64,000 nucleotides of DNA from Nocardioides sp. zg-1308. GTDB lineage: Bacteria; Actinomycetota; Actinomycetes; Propionibacteriales; Nocardioidaceae. Below the pieces are notes generated by a model. The model made no database searches, was not told the origin of the DNA, and saw only the letters and a program-made list of their open reading frames with translations. Numbering within the stretch: position 1 is the first letter of the stretch; every line of letters begins with the position of its first letter. The position numbers and the translations under genes were made by a program. The DNA is taken from NCBI RefSeq assembly GCF_013155375.1, contig NZ_JABJQY010000002.1, positions 1,860,001 through 1,924,000 of the forward strand, read 5' to 3'. Positions 34,443-43,729 of this stretch are shown here, piece by piece.

Positions 34443-35309
34443 ATGACCGTCCTCCTCGCGACCAGCGGCGACCTGCCGCAGGGCGAGCCCGGCGCGGCCG
34501 CGCTCGACAGCGTGCTCCACGAGCGCGGCACGGACTTCGCCTGGGTGCGCTGGGACGACCCGGCCGTCGACTGGGCCGCCGCCGACCTCGTCGCGGTCCG
34601 CTCCACCTGGGACTACGTCACCCGGCACACCGAGTTCCTCGAGTGGGCCGGCTCGCTCGACCAGGCCCGGCTGCTCAACGGCGCCGACGTCTTCGCCTGG
34701 AACCACGACAAGCGCTACCTCGCCGACCTCGGCGACCTCCCGGCCGTGCCGACGCTGCTCGCCGACGACCGCGCGAGCCTCGCGGCCGCCGTCGCGGAGC
34801 TCGGCACCGCCGTGGTCAAGCCGCGCGTCGGTGCCGGAGGCGCCGGACTGATCGTCGTGACCGATCCCGACGACCCGCGCCTGGGGCGGCCGGTGCGCAG
34901 CCACCCCGACTACCCCGAGGTCGACGGCCCGTGGGTGGTGCAGCCGCTCGTGGAGTCCATCCGCACCTCGGGCGAGGTGTCCGTCTACGTCCTCGGCGGC
35001 CGGCTGACCCAGCGCTTCGACAAGCAGCCGGGGCCGGGCGACGTACGCGTCAACGAGGAGTTCGGCGGGCGGGTCCGGGCCGTGGAGACGGGTGAGGTCG
35101 GCGGCCTCGCGATGGGGGCGTGCGACGCCATGGCCGAGCGCTTCGGCCGGCCGATGGACTACCTGCGCGTCGACCTGCTGCAGTGGGACGGCGACTGGGT
35201 CGTCAGCGAGCTCGAGCTGATCGAGCCGGGGCTCTACCTCGACGTCTCGCCGGCCAACGCCGGGCCCTTCGCCGACCTCCTCGAGGCCCGGCTGCGCGAC
35301 GTGCGCTGA
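34443..35309 (+). CDS. ATP-grasp ligase family protein (DcsG/RimK-like)
   Basis: A 288-residue ATP-grasp protein. The N-terminal Rossmann-like part includes LVAVRSTWDYVTRHTEFLEWA, a signature of DcsG-like and related ATP-grasp proteins. ATP-binding residues appear in AVVKPRVGAGGAGLIVV, the WVVQPLVESIRTSGEVSVYVLGG strand (E and S), and metal ligands in the late VSELELIEPGLYLDVSPANA. These enzymes form amide or peptide-like bonds through acyl phosphates; D-cycloserine ring closure is the DcsG reaction, but no other cycloserine genes are here. The substrate is unknown. It follows the methyltransferase by ten bases. Confidence 0.84.
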   Translation: MTVLLATSGDLPQGEPGAAALDSVLHERGTDFAWVRWDDPAVDWAAADLVAVRSTWDYVTRHTEFLEWAGSLDQARLLNGADVFAWNHDKRYLADLGDLPAVPTLLADDRASLAAAVAELGTAVVKPRVGAGGAGLIVVTDPDDPRLGRPVRSHPDYPEVDGPWVVQPLVESIRTSGEVSVYVLGGRLTQRFDKQPGPGDVRVNEEFGGRVRAVETGEVGGLAMGACDAMAERFGRPMDYLRVDLLQWDGDWVVSELELIEPGLYLDVSPANAGPFADLLEARLRDVR

Positions 35310-35509
35310 GCGACCTCGTGGCCGCGTCCGGCGGGGCCTCCGTGCCCGTCCGGTGTCGGTCCCGCGCCGGGATGGCCTACGGCGCAGTGGTCATATCGGG
35401 CTATTAAGTCCGGCCGGTGTGCCGAGGCATCCTTGAGCGTCCGCCGATAGCGTCGATCGGTGTCGGCCCGTGGGGTCCGGGGTCGGTCATGACACGAGAG
35501 GGGGAGACG

Positions 35510-35938
35510 GTGTCTCTGTGCCGCAAGCGAACCAACGAGCGGGGTGCTGCCGCCGTCGAGTTCGCCCTCGTCGTGCCGCTGCTCTTCGTCCTCGTCTTCG
35601 GGATGATCGACTTCGGGTGGGCGATCAACCGCTACACCGTGATCAACAACGCCGCGCGTGAGGGCGTCCGCCTGGCCAGCCTCGGCACGGACTCCTCGGA
35701 GGTCGCGGCCTCCGTCCTCGACTCCCTGTCCGACTCCGGCCTCGACGGCGCGGAGATCGACGTGGAGGTCAACTGCCTCACCCCCACCGGCGGTGCCTGC
35801 GGGTCCTGGGGGGACGCCGCCTCGGGGGGCACCGCCCTCGTCGAGGTGACCTACGTCGTCGAGTGGCTGACGCCGGTCGGGGCGACCATCAGCGATGGCC
35901 TTGTCATCCGAAAGACCAGCCGAATGAGGATCGAATGA
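35510..35938 (+). CDS. TadE-like pilus-assembly protein
   Basis: A 142-residue pseudopilin-like protein. The N-terminal segment ERGAAAVEFALVVPLLFVLV, with glutamate five residues after the prepilin-like site, followed by GMIDFGWAINRY, is the TadE signature; the rest is an outer domain with one cysteine pair. TadE-type proteins are minor pilins or surface proteins of Flp/Tad systems. I chose GTG 35510 because AGGGGG is five bases upstream; ATG 35489 would add seven residues. Its stop overlaps the next gene by four bases (ATGA). The rest of a tad locus is not in the window. Confidence 0.87.
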   Translation: MSLCRKRTNERGAAAVEFALVVPLLFVLVFGMIDFGWAINRYTVINNAAREGVRLASLGTDSSEVAASVLDSLSDSGLDGAEIDVEVNCLTPTGGACGSWGDAASGGTALVEVTYVVEWLTPVGATISDGLVIRKTSRMRIE

Positions 35939-37653
35939 AGCTGCGCCGCCGAACCATCCGCCCGCGCGACGAGCGGGGGGCCACGGCCGTGATGGTGGGC
36001 CTGCTGTCCACCGTCCTCTTCGCCACGGCCGCTCTCGCCGTCGACATCAGCTCGCTCGCGATGGAGCGGCAGCGGCTCCACGACCACGTCGACTCCGCCG
36101 CTCACGCCGGCGCCTTCGCGCTTCCCGGCACCGGGACCCAGGCACAGACCGCGGCCCTCAGCATGGCCAACAGCCAGGACGGCGACCTCAACCTCACGGC
36201 CGGCGCCAACACCAAGCTCCTGTGCATCGTGGCGTCCACCGGCGTGACGCGCGAGGTCAAGGCGTCGCAGATCCCGAGCACGTGCAACCCCGGCCCGCCC
36301 GGCGCGCCCTTCACGGCGTCGCGCTACCCGGGCCTGAGGTGCAACAGCTACATCTGTGCCATCCCGTGCGCCACCGGCACCGCGGCCAAGTGCAACACGA
36401 TCGAGGTGCGGGCCGAGAAGCCGGTCGACTACGGCTTCGCGCCGATCATCGGGTTCGACCAGGGCAACACCGGCTCCGTCGCCTCGGCGGCGTGCAAGGG
36501 CCCGTGCGGCAGCGAGGTCCCGAACCCGCTCGACATCGTCATCATGGCCGACCGCACGGCCTCCATGCCGTCGGCGGACCGGGCGCAGATGAAGATGGCG
36601 ATCCTCAACTCCCTCAAGACGATGACGCCGTCGCTGCACCACGTCGCCTTCGGTGCCCTGGCCAAGTCCCGCACCTCCGGCTTCACGCCCAAGGGCAGCT
36701 TCATCCGCCCGACGCACCCGGCGACCCCGGTCTACGAGGACTGCGCCAGGTTCACGACGACGTCCACCCGCAACGCCTGCCGGGACCGCAACACCGCCAA
36801 GCAGACCGTCTACAACGCCGCCGTCGCCGACTGGGAGGCCGGCGAGTCCGCGTTCTCGAAGTCGGCGGGCTGGGACGGCACCGGCGAGACCGACAGCGAC
36901 GGGATCTGCCGGTCCGAGGCGGTGCGCCTCAACGGCCGCGTCGCCGCCGACACCCGCAACGAGGGCACCTGGATCCCGGTTGACTGGACCAACGGCTACC
37001 TCACCGAGACGGGCGCGCTGGTCAGCAACAGTGCGCTGGTAGACGCGATCAGCTGCCTGCCCGAGTCGGCCTCCGGCGAGTACGGCACCAACATCGGCGG
37101 CTCGCTCAAGGCGGCGGTGCGCAAGGTGATGGGCGGCAGCACCGTCCCCGGCGCCTCCGACCGCCCGGGCACTCCCCGCAAGGTCGTCATCTTCGAGACC
37201 GACGGCCAGCCCGACGAGGTCGGCAGCGCGACGGGAAGCACGGCCATCGGCACCACCAGCGAGCTGTGGAGCGGCCAGCAGTCCACGAGCTCCTCGGTCA
37301 AGAACGGCACCAACGGCTGCAACCGGTTCAAGGAGGTGGCCACCAACGCCAAGGGGGCCGGCGTCATCGTGATCACGATCGGCTTCGGCTCGGCCACGAC
37401 CGCGACCTGCGAGCGCTACTTCGACTTCGCCGGCGAGCAGAAGGTCAAGGACGTGCTCGCCTCGGCGGCCTCCAACGCACCCAGCGGCGGTCCGAGCACG
37501 GCGGGCGACTGCACCACCCCCGCGGGCATCGCGGCGGAGAACATCGATGGTGACTACTTCTTCTGCGCCACCAAGGGCGACGAGCTCGCCGAGATCTTCA
37601 AGACCGCGCTCAACCAGGTGAGCAACAGCATCAGGTTGATCAAGCTGCCCTGA
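35935..37653 (+). CDS. TadG-like protein with von Willebrand A domain
   Basis: A 572-residue membrane-anchored surface protein. The N-terminus (DERGATAVMVGLLSTVLFAT, then ALAVDISSLAMERQRLHDHVDSAAHAGA) is the TadE/TadG pilus-Tad segment. From about residue 198 a vWA domain follows: DIVIMADRTASM gives the MIDAS-type D-x-T-x-S, and KVVIFETDGQPDEVG a second site. A large cysteine-bearing insertion lies at about 240-350. vWA-containing TadG proteins probably help pilus or adhesion function at the cell surface. It is translated with the TadE gene (ATGA overlap) and followed by a strong terminator. Confidence 0.87.
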   Translation: MKLRRRTIRPRDERGATAVMVGLLSTVLFATAALAVDISSLAMERQRLHDHVDSAAHAGAFALPGTGTQAQTAALSMANSQDGDLNLTAGANTKLLCIVASTGVTREVKASQIPSTCNPGPPGAPFTASRYPGLRCNSYICAIPCATGTAAKCNTIEVRAEKPVDYGFAPIIGFDQGNTGSVASAACKGPCGSEVPNPLDIVIMADRTASMPSADRAQMKMAILNSLKTMTPSLHHVAFGALAKSRTSGFTPKGSFIRPTHPATPVYEDCARFTTTSTRNACRDRNTAKQTVYNAAVADWEAGESAFSKSAGWDGTGETDSDGICRSEAVRLNGRVAADTRNEGTWIPVDWTNGYLTETGALVSNSALVDAISCLPESASGEYGTNIGGSLKAAVRKVMGGSTVPGASDRPGTPRKVVIFETDGQPDEVGSATGSTAIGTTSELWSGQQSTSSSVKNGTNGCNRFKEVATNAKGAGVIVITIGFGSATTATCERYFDFAGEQKVKDVLASAASNAPSGGPSTAGDCTTPAGIAAENIDGDYFFCATKGDELAEIFKTALNQVSNSIRLIKLP

Positions 37654-37672
37654 GGCTCCTCCCGACGCATGA

Positions 37673-37701
37673 CGCCACCCCCGGCCGGGCCGGGGGTGGC
37701 G
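37673..37701 (+). terminator. Strong terminator after the TadE/TadG unit
   Basis: A 14-bp near-perfect inverted repeat (37673-37686 with 37688-37701, one central base) followed by TTTG. It abuts the first CIRCE element, insulating groEL from upstream transcription. Confidence 0.7.
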
Positions 37702-37728
37702 TTTGCACTCTCCGGGGTCGAGTGCTAA
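37702..37728. promoter_or_regulatory. CIRCE operator 1 (HrcA) and groEL promoter
   Basis: TTTGCACTC, nine bases, GAGTGCTAA: one mismatch to the CIRCE consensus TTAGCACTC-N9-GAGTGCTAA. The element contains TTGCAC (37703-37708) with TAAACA 17 bases later (37726-37731), a plausible promoter that HrcA would cover. Confidence 0.88.
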
Positions 37729-37734
37729 ACATGA

Positions 37735-39522
<1,788 letters not shown>

Positions 39523-39563
39523 CCTGACGGTCAGGACCACCGCTCCACCACAGCACCACCAGC

Positions 39564-39589
39564 AGGGCCCCCGCTCCGGCGGGGGCCCT
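39564..39589 (+). terminator. groEL terminator
   Basis: An 11-bp GC stem (AGGGCCCCCGC / GCGGGGGCCCT) with loop TCCG, 42 bases after the groEL stop; no U-tract. Confidence 0.65.
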
Positions 39590-39657
39590 CGCTGCGTCTG
39601 CGGCCCCGTGGCGTCAGTGGTCCGGAGGGAGGTGGTGGGCACTGGTACTAATGGGAC

Positions 39658-40491
39658 ATGCGCCTCCCCGTGCCCGGCCCCCGCGACCTGTTCTCGGCGC
39701 TCGAGCGAGGCGGGGAGCAGGTCGAGGCCCTGCTCGGAGCCGTGCCGCGCATGCTGGCCCTGCTCGACCAGGCCGAGGTGCTGGTGGCGCGGGCCGCCGC
39801 GACGATCGACCGGGTCGGGGCGGTGGCCGACGACGCTCAGGAGCAGATCGATCGCGTCGGGGCGGTGGCTGATGGTGCGCAGGAGCAGATCGACCGGGTC
39901 GCGGCGGTGGCTGATGGCGCGCAGCAGCAGATCGATCGGGTCGCGGCGGTGGCTGACGGCGCGCAGCAGCAGATCGATCGCGTGGCGGCGGTCTCCGATG
40001 GCGCGCAGCAGCAGATCGACCGGGTGGCGGCGGTCTCCGATGGCGCGCAGCAGCAGATCGACCGGGTGGCGGCGGTCTCCGACGGCGCGCAGCAGCAGAT
40101 CGACCGGGTGGCGGCGGTCTCCGACGGCGCGCAGCAGCAGATCGACCGCGTGGCGGCGGTCTCCGACGACGCGGCCCTGCTCGTGGGCCGCGCCACGACG
40201 CTCCTCGACGCGATGGAGCCTCCGCTGACCACGCTGCAGCCCGTCCTGCAGACGCTCGCCGACACCACCCACCCGGAAGAGGTGGCCGCGCTCGTGCGCC
40301 TCGTCGACCACCTGCCCGCCCTCACCGAGCAGGTCGAGCGCGACGTGGTGCCGGTGATGAAGACCCTCGAGACGGTGGCTCCCGACCTGCACGAGCTGCT
40401 CGAGGTGTCCCGCGAGCTCAACGAGCTCCTCGGCAAGATCCCCGGCGTGGGGCGGCTCAAGCGCAAGCTCGAGGAGGACGACGACGCCTGA
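39658..40491 (+). CDS. Coiled-coil protein with nine 14-residue tandem repeats
   Basis: A 277-residue, all-helical, soluble protein. Residues 1-49 are a leader helix; residues 50-175 are nine repeats of a 14-residue unit (consensus IDRVAAVSDGAQQQ), that is two heptads with hydrophobic I, V, V, A positions, predicting a long regular coiled coil. The C-terminal part (about 180-277; LQPVLQTLADTTHPEEVAALVRLVDHLPALTEQVE by its core HPEEVAALVRLVDHL) resembles ribulose-1,5-bisphosphate-unrelated helical proteins and ends acidic (EEDDDA). Function unknown; it recalls PE-PGRS-free actinobacterial helical scaffolds only in general. It may be leaderless (TACTAA six bases before ATG). Nothing in the neighbourhood assigns a role. 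Confidence 0.8.
   Translation: MRLPVPGPRDLFSALERGGEQVEALLGAVPRMLALLDQAEVLVARAAATIDRVGAVADDAQEQIDRVGAVADGAQEQIDRVAAVADGAQQQIDRVAAVADGAQQQIDRVAAVSDGAQQQIDRVAAVSDGAQQQIDRVAAVSDGAQQQIDRVAAVSDGAQQQIDRVAAVSDDAALLVGRATTLLDAMEPPLTTLQPVLQTLADTTHPEEVAALVRLVDHLPALTEQVERDVVPVMKTLETVAPDLHELLEVSRELNELLGKIPGVGRLKRKLEEDDDA
39805..40182 (+). repeat. 42-bp tandem repeat array (nine units) inside a gene
   Basis: Nine in-frame 42-base units; units 5-8 (39973-40140) are nearly identical at DNA level, including synonymous positions, while units 1-4 and 9 have diverged. This looks like recent slippage or unequal exchange and should be variable in length between strains. Confidence 0.92.
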
Positions 40492-40569
40492 GGCGGAACG
40501 GGCCGGCGCCACTCGGCGTCCAAGGGGTGTGGCACGGTGAGGACACCGGCCCGGACCACAGGAGGAACC

Positions 40570-41094
40570 GTGAACACCAGCCGACCCCGCACCCTCTCCG
40601 TCACCCTCGTCTTGCTGCTCGCGCTGGGCAGCCTGGCCGCCTGCGGGTCCGACGACGCCGACAGCGGCACCGACACGAGCACCCCCTCGAGCAGCGCCTC
40701 CAGCGAGTCCGGGGCCGGCGCGAACGACGAGTCGGGCTCGTCCGGCTCCGGCACCCGGGCCCTCACCGCCGACGGGTCGCTCGCGGGCAAGTGCGCCATG
40801 CCGTCGGCCGAGACGCTGGCCACCTTCGACACCGCGTTCGCGGGCACGGTGACCTCGATCGACGGCGGCACCGCCACCCTCGAGGTCGACCAGTGGTACG
40901 CCGGCGAGGAGGCCTCGACCGTCACCGTCGAGGCGCCCGGGGACGACCTGCAGGACCTGCTCATGGCCGTCGACTTCCAGGAGGGCGCCTCCTACCTGGT
41001 GAGCGCCGACGGCGACCGCGTGAGCCTCTGCGGCTTCTCCGGCGAGCAGTCCCCGGAGCTCGAGGCGCTCTACGCGGAGGCCTTTGCGTCGTGA
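40570..41094 (+). CDS. Putative lipoprotein
   Basis: A 174-residue lipoprotein: signal peptide with lipobox LAAC (cysteine about residue 25), then a 40-residue linker almost entirely of S, G, T, D, E and A (low-complexity spacer), and a small beta-rich domain (about 70-174) with two cysteines (GKCAMPS, LCGFSG) that could form a disulfide. No enzymatic motif. The GTG follows AGGAGGA. Its stop overlaps by four bases (GTGA) the MocA-like gene of the molybdenum hydroxylase maturation cluster, so it may be expressed with it; a role there is only inferred. Confidence 0.8.
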   Translation: MNTSRPRTLSVTLVLLLALGSLAACGSDDADSGTDTSTPSSSASSESGAGANDESGSSGSGTRALTADGSLAGKCAMPSAETLATFDTAFAGTVTSIDGGTATLEVDQWYAGEEASTVTVEAPGDDLQDLLMAVDFQEGASYLVSADGDRVSLCGFSGEQSPELEALYAEAFAS

Positions 41095-41642
41095 CGTCCG
41101 TGGCCGGGCTGCTCCTCGCCGCAGGCGCCGGGGAGCGGTTCGGCGGGCCGAAGGCCTTGGCCCGCGACGACGACGGCACCTCGTGGCTGCTCCGGTCCGT
41201 GCAGGCGCTGCGCCCGTGCGCCGAGGTCGTGGTGGTGCTGGGCGCGGAGGCAGAGCGGGCCGCCGCCCTGCTGCCGATGTCGGTGTGGCGCGTGCGCGCG
41301 GACGACTGGGCCGACGGGATGGGGGCCTCGCTCCGCACCGGCCTCGACGCCCTCGGCCCGACCGCGCACGACGCTGCGCTCGTCTCGCTGGTCGACCTCC
41401 CCGACGTGGGCCCGGCCGTGGTGTCCCGCCTGCTCGGCGCGCACGAAGGGCCCGGGGACCTGGCGCGAGCGGCGTACGACGGCGTGCCGGGCCACCCGGT
41501 CCTGATCGGGCGGGAGCACTGGGCGGGCGTCACCGCGACCGCCGCCGGCGACCGCGGTGCCCGCGACTACCTGGCCACGCACGAGGTCGCGCTCGTCGAG
41601 TGCGCCGACCTCGCCACCGGCGCCGACGTGGACGCCCGCTGA
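41091..41642 (+). CDS. MocA/MobA-like molybdenum cofactor nucleotidyltransferase
   Basis: A 183-residue NTP transferase. The nucleotide loop GLLLAAGAGERFGGPKALA (residues 5-23, L-A-A-G-x-G-x-R-F-G-x-P-K) and SLVDLPDVGPAVVSRLL with the metal aspartate are MocA/MobA signatures; GHPVLIGREHW matches the downstream block. MocA adds CMP to molybdopterin to make the MCD cofactor of xanthine-dehydrogenase-type enzymes, fitting the form II CO-dehydrogenase-like subunits 7 kb further on. The GTG overlaps the lipoprotein stop. It is the first enzyme of the maturation cluster. Confidence 0.86.
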   Translation: MTSVAGLLLAAGAGERFGGPKALARDDDGTSWLLRSVQALRPCAEVVVVLGAEAERAAALLPMSVWRVRADDWADGMGASLRTGLDALGPTAHDAALVSLVDLPDVGPAVVSRLLGAHEGPGDLARAAYDGVPGHPVLIGREHWAGVTATAAGDRGARDYLATHEVALVECADLATGADVDAR

Positions 41643-41684
41643 CCCGTCCGGCGCAGCCCAACGTGCGACCAACGTGCCGGGTCG

Positions 41685-41690
41685 TAGCCT
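41685..41690 (+). promoter_or_regulatory. -10 element of leaderless MoxR/CoxD promoter
   Basis: TAGCCT with six bases to the ATG at 41697. Confidence 0.5.
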
Positions 41691-41696
41691 GACCGC

Positions 41697-42575
41697 ATGC
41701 CTGTGAGGATGGACTCCGCTGCGGACGTGGCTGCCCTGCTGGGCGGGACGGGATACCTCGCCGACGAGGAGCTGGCCACGGTGGTGTTCCTGGCCGCGCG
41801 CATGCAGCGGCCGCTGCTCCTCGAGGGCGAGCCGGGCACCGGCAAGACGGCCCTGGCCGAGGCGCTGGCCCGGAGCCTGGACCTGCCGCTGGTCCGGCTC
41901 CAGTGCTACGAGGGGATCGACGCCAGCCAGGCCCTCTACGACTGGGACTTCCCGCGGCAGATCCTCCACCTGCGGGCGCTGGAGGCGGCCGGCGACGTCG
42001 ACCCCGACGAGGCGGAGAAGAGCCTCTACGACGAGCGCTTCCTGCTCTCGCGCCCGGTCCTCGCCGCGCTGCGGCAGGCGCCGGCGGTGCTGCTGGTCGA
42101 CGAGGTGGACCGCGCCGACGACGAGTTCGAGGCGTTCCTGCTGGAGGTGCTCTCGACCTGGCAGGTGACCATCCCCGAGTTCGGCACGGTCACCGCGCCC
42201 GAGCCGCCGCTCGTGGTGCTGACCTCCAACCGCACCCGGGAGCTGCACGACGCGCTGAAGCGTCGCTGCCTCTACCACTGGATCGACCACCCGGGCCTCG
42301 AGCGCGAGGTGCAGATCGTGCGCTCGCGCGCCCCGGAGGTCAGCGAGGTGCTCGCCCAGCAGGTGGTCGGCCTGGTCCAGCAGCTGCGCTCGCGTGACGA
42401 CCTGCTCAAGCCCCCGGGCGTCGCGGAGACCCTCGACTGGGCACGCGCGCTGACCTACCTCGGTGCCGCGGAGCTCGACCTGGCCTCGGCGGCCGCGACG
42501 CTCGGCGCGCTGCTGAAGTACCGCGAGGACGCCGACCGGGTGAAGGCCGCGCTCGACCGGATGATGGTGCGATGA
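41697..42575 (+). CDS. MoxR-type AAA ATPase, CoxD-like
   Basis: A 292-residue AAA+ ATPase: Walker A LLEGEPGTGKTALAEA (about residues 41-56), Walker B VLLVDEVDRADDEFEAFLLE, sensor 1 VVLTSNRTREL, with the arginine region ALKRRCLYHWIDHP. CoxD-type MoxR ATPases act as metallo-chaperones in assembly of the Cu/Mo or Mo site of CO-dehydrogenase-family enzymes together with a vWA partner. The next gene is such a partner and overlaps by four bases (ATGA). The probable leaderless promoter starts a coxD-coxE-coxF-like unit. Confidence 0.9.
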   Translation: MPVRMDSAADVAALLGGTGYLADEELATVVFLAARMQRPLLLEGEPGTGKTALAEALARSLDLPLVRLQCYEGIDASQALYDWDFPRQILHLRALEAAGDVDPDEAEKSLYDERFLLSRPVLAALRQAPAVLLVDEVDRADDEFEAFLLEVLSTWQVTIPEFGTVTAPEPPLVVLTSNRTRELHDALKRRCLYHWIDHPGLEREVQIVRSRAPEVSEVLAQQVVGLVQQLRSRDDLLKPPGVAETLDWARALTYLGAAELDLASAAATLGALLKYREDADRVKAALDRMMVR

Positions 42576-43729
42576 GCACCGCCCCGACCGGCCCGACCGG
42601 TCCGGCGTCGCCCGGACGTCGGTCCGCGGACGAGGTGCTGCTCGGCTTCACCCGTGCCCTGCGTGCCTCGGGCGTGGCGGTCACGCAGGACCGGTCGCAG
42701 GGCTTCCTCGCCGCGGTGGCCGCCGTCGGCGTCGACGACCGCCGGGCGACCTACTGGGCCGGGCGGGCGACGCTGTGCGGCTCGCCGGACGACCTGGCCC
42801 GCTACGACCAGGTGTTCGCGGCGTGGTTCGACCCGCGCGACGGGCTGCCGCGGGCGCGGCCGCGCGAGACGCCGCGCCCCGCTGCGGCGCACCTGCTGCC
42901 GGACGCCGAGGGTGCCGGCACGGAGGGCGAGGGTGACGAGGACGTCGTCCGCGCCCGGGCGTCGGCCGCGGAGGTGCTGCGGCACCGGGACGTCGCGACG
43001 CTCGACGCCGCCGAGAAGCGACGGCTGGCCGGGATGTTCGCCCGCCTCTCGCTGCGCCCGCCGAGCCGGCGTACGGCACGCCACCGCAGGTGGCACCGCG
43101 GCCAGGTCGACGCCGCCCGCACCCTGCGCAGCTCCCTGCGCCACCTCGGCGAGCCGGGCGAGATCGCGTGGCGCCGTCGCGGCACCCGGCCGCGGCGCGT
43201 GGTGCTGCTGGTCGACGTCAGCGGCTCGATGAGCGCGTACGCCGACGCGCTGCTGCGGCTGGCCCACCGCCTCACCCAGTCCGCGCGCACCACCGGCGGC
43301 ACGGTCGAGACGTTCACGGTCGGCACCCGGCTGACGCACCTCACCCGGGCTCTGCGCTCGGCGGACGCCGACCGCGCCCTCGTGGTCGCGGGGGAGGTCG
43401 TCCCCGACTGGTCGGGCGGCACCCGGCTGGGGGAGACGCTGCAGGTGTTCCTCGACCGCTGGGGCCAGCGCGGCATGGCCCGCGGCGCCGTCGTCGTCGT
43501 CTTCAGCGACGGGTGGGAGCGCGGCGACGCCGGCCTGCTCGGCGAGCAGATGGCCCGGCTCCAGCGGGTCGCGCACCGCGTCGTCTGGGTCAACCCGCAC
43601 CGCGGGAAGGCGGGCTACGAGCCGCTGCAGGGCGGCGTGGTGGCCGCGCTGCCGCACTGCGACGACTTCCTCGCCGGCCACTCGCTCGCCACCTTCGCCG
43701 ACCTGACCGGGGTGATCGCCCGTGCGTGA
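42572..43729 (+). CDS. vWA-domain protein, CoxE-like
   Basis: A 385-residue cytoplasmic protein of the CoxE/VWA_CoxE family. The N-terminal half is helical (ADEVLLGFTRALRASGV near the start) with an acidic linker; the C-terminal vWA domain begins at about residue 208 (RRVVLLVDVSGSMSAYADALL) with the MIDAS D-x-S-x-S, a second metal residue in DWSGGTRLGETL and VVVVFSDGWERGD. It is the expected partner of the MoxR ATPase immediately upstream (four-base overlap) and overlaps the XdhC-like gene by eight bases. Role: maturation of the molybdenum hydroxylase, inferred from family and context. Confidence 0.88.
   Translation: MSTAPTGPTGPASPGRRSADEVLLGFTRALRASGVAVTQDRSQGFLAAVAAVGVDDRRATYWAGRATLCGSPDDLARYDQVFAAWFDPRDGLPRARPRETPRPAAAHLLPDAEGAGTEGEGDEDVVRARASAAEVLRHRDVATLDAAEKRRLAGMFARLSLRPPSRRTARHRRWHRGQVDAARTLRSSLRHLGEPGEIAWRRRGTRPRRVVLLVDVSGSMSAYADALLRLAHRLTQSARTTGGTVETFTVGTRLTHLTRALRSADADRALVVAGEVVPDWSGGTRLGETLQVFLDRWGQRGMARGAVVVVFSDGWERGDAGLLGEQMARLQRVAHRVVWVNPHRGKAGYEPLQGGVVAALPHCDDFLAGHSLATFADLTGVIARA

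Noticed and set aside
39805..40182. CRISPR-like regular repeats
   Set aside because: Repeats are contiguous, without spacers, in frame with a protein and coiled-coil periodic; no cas genes are near.
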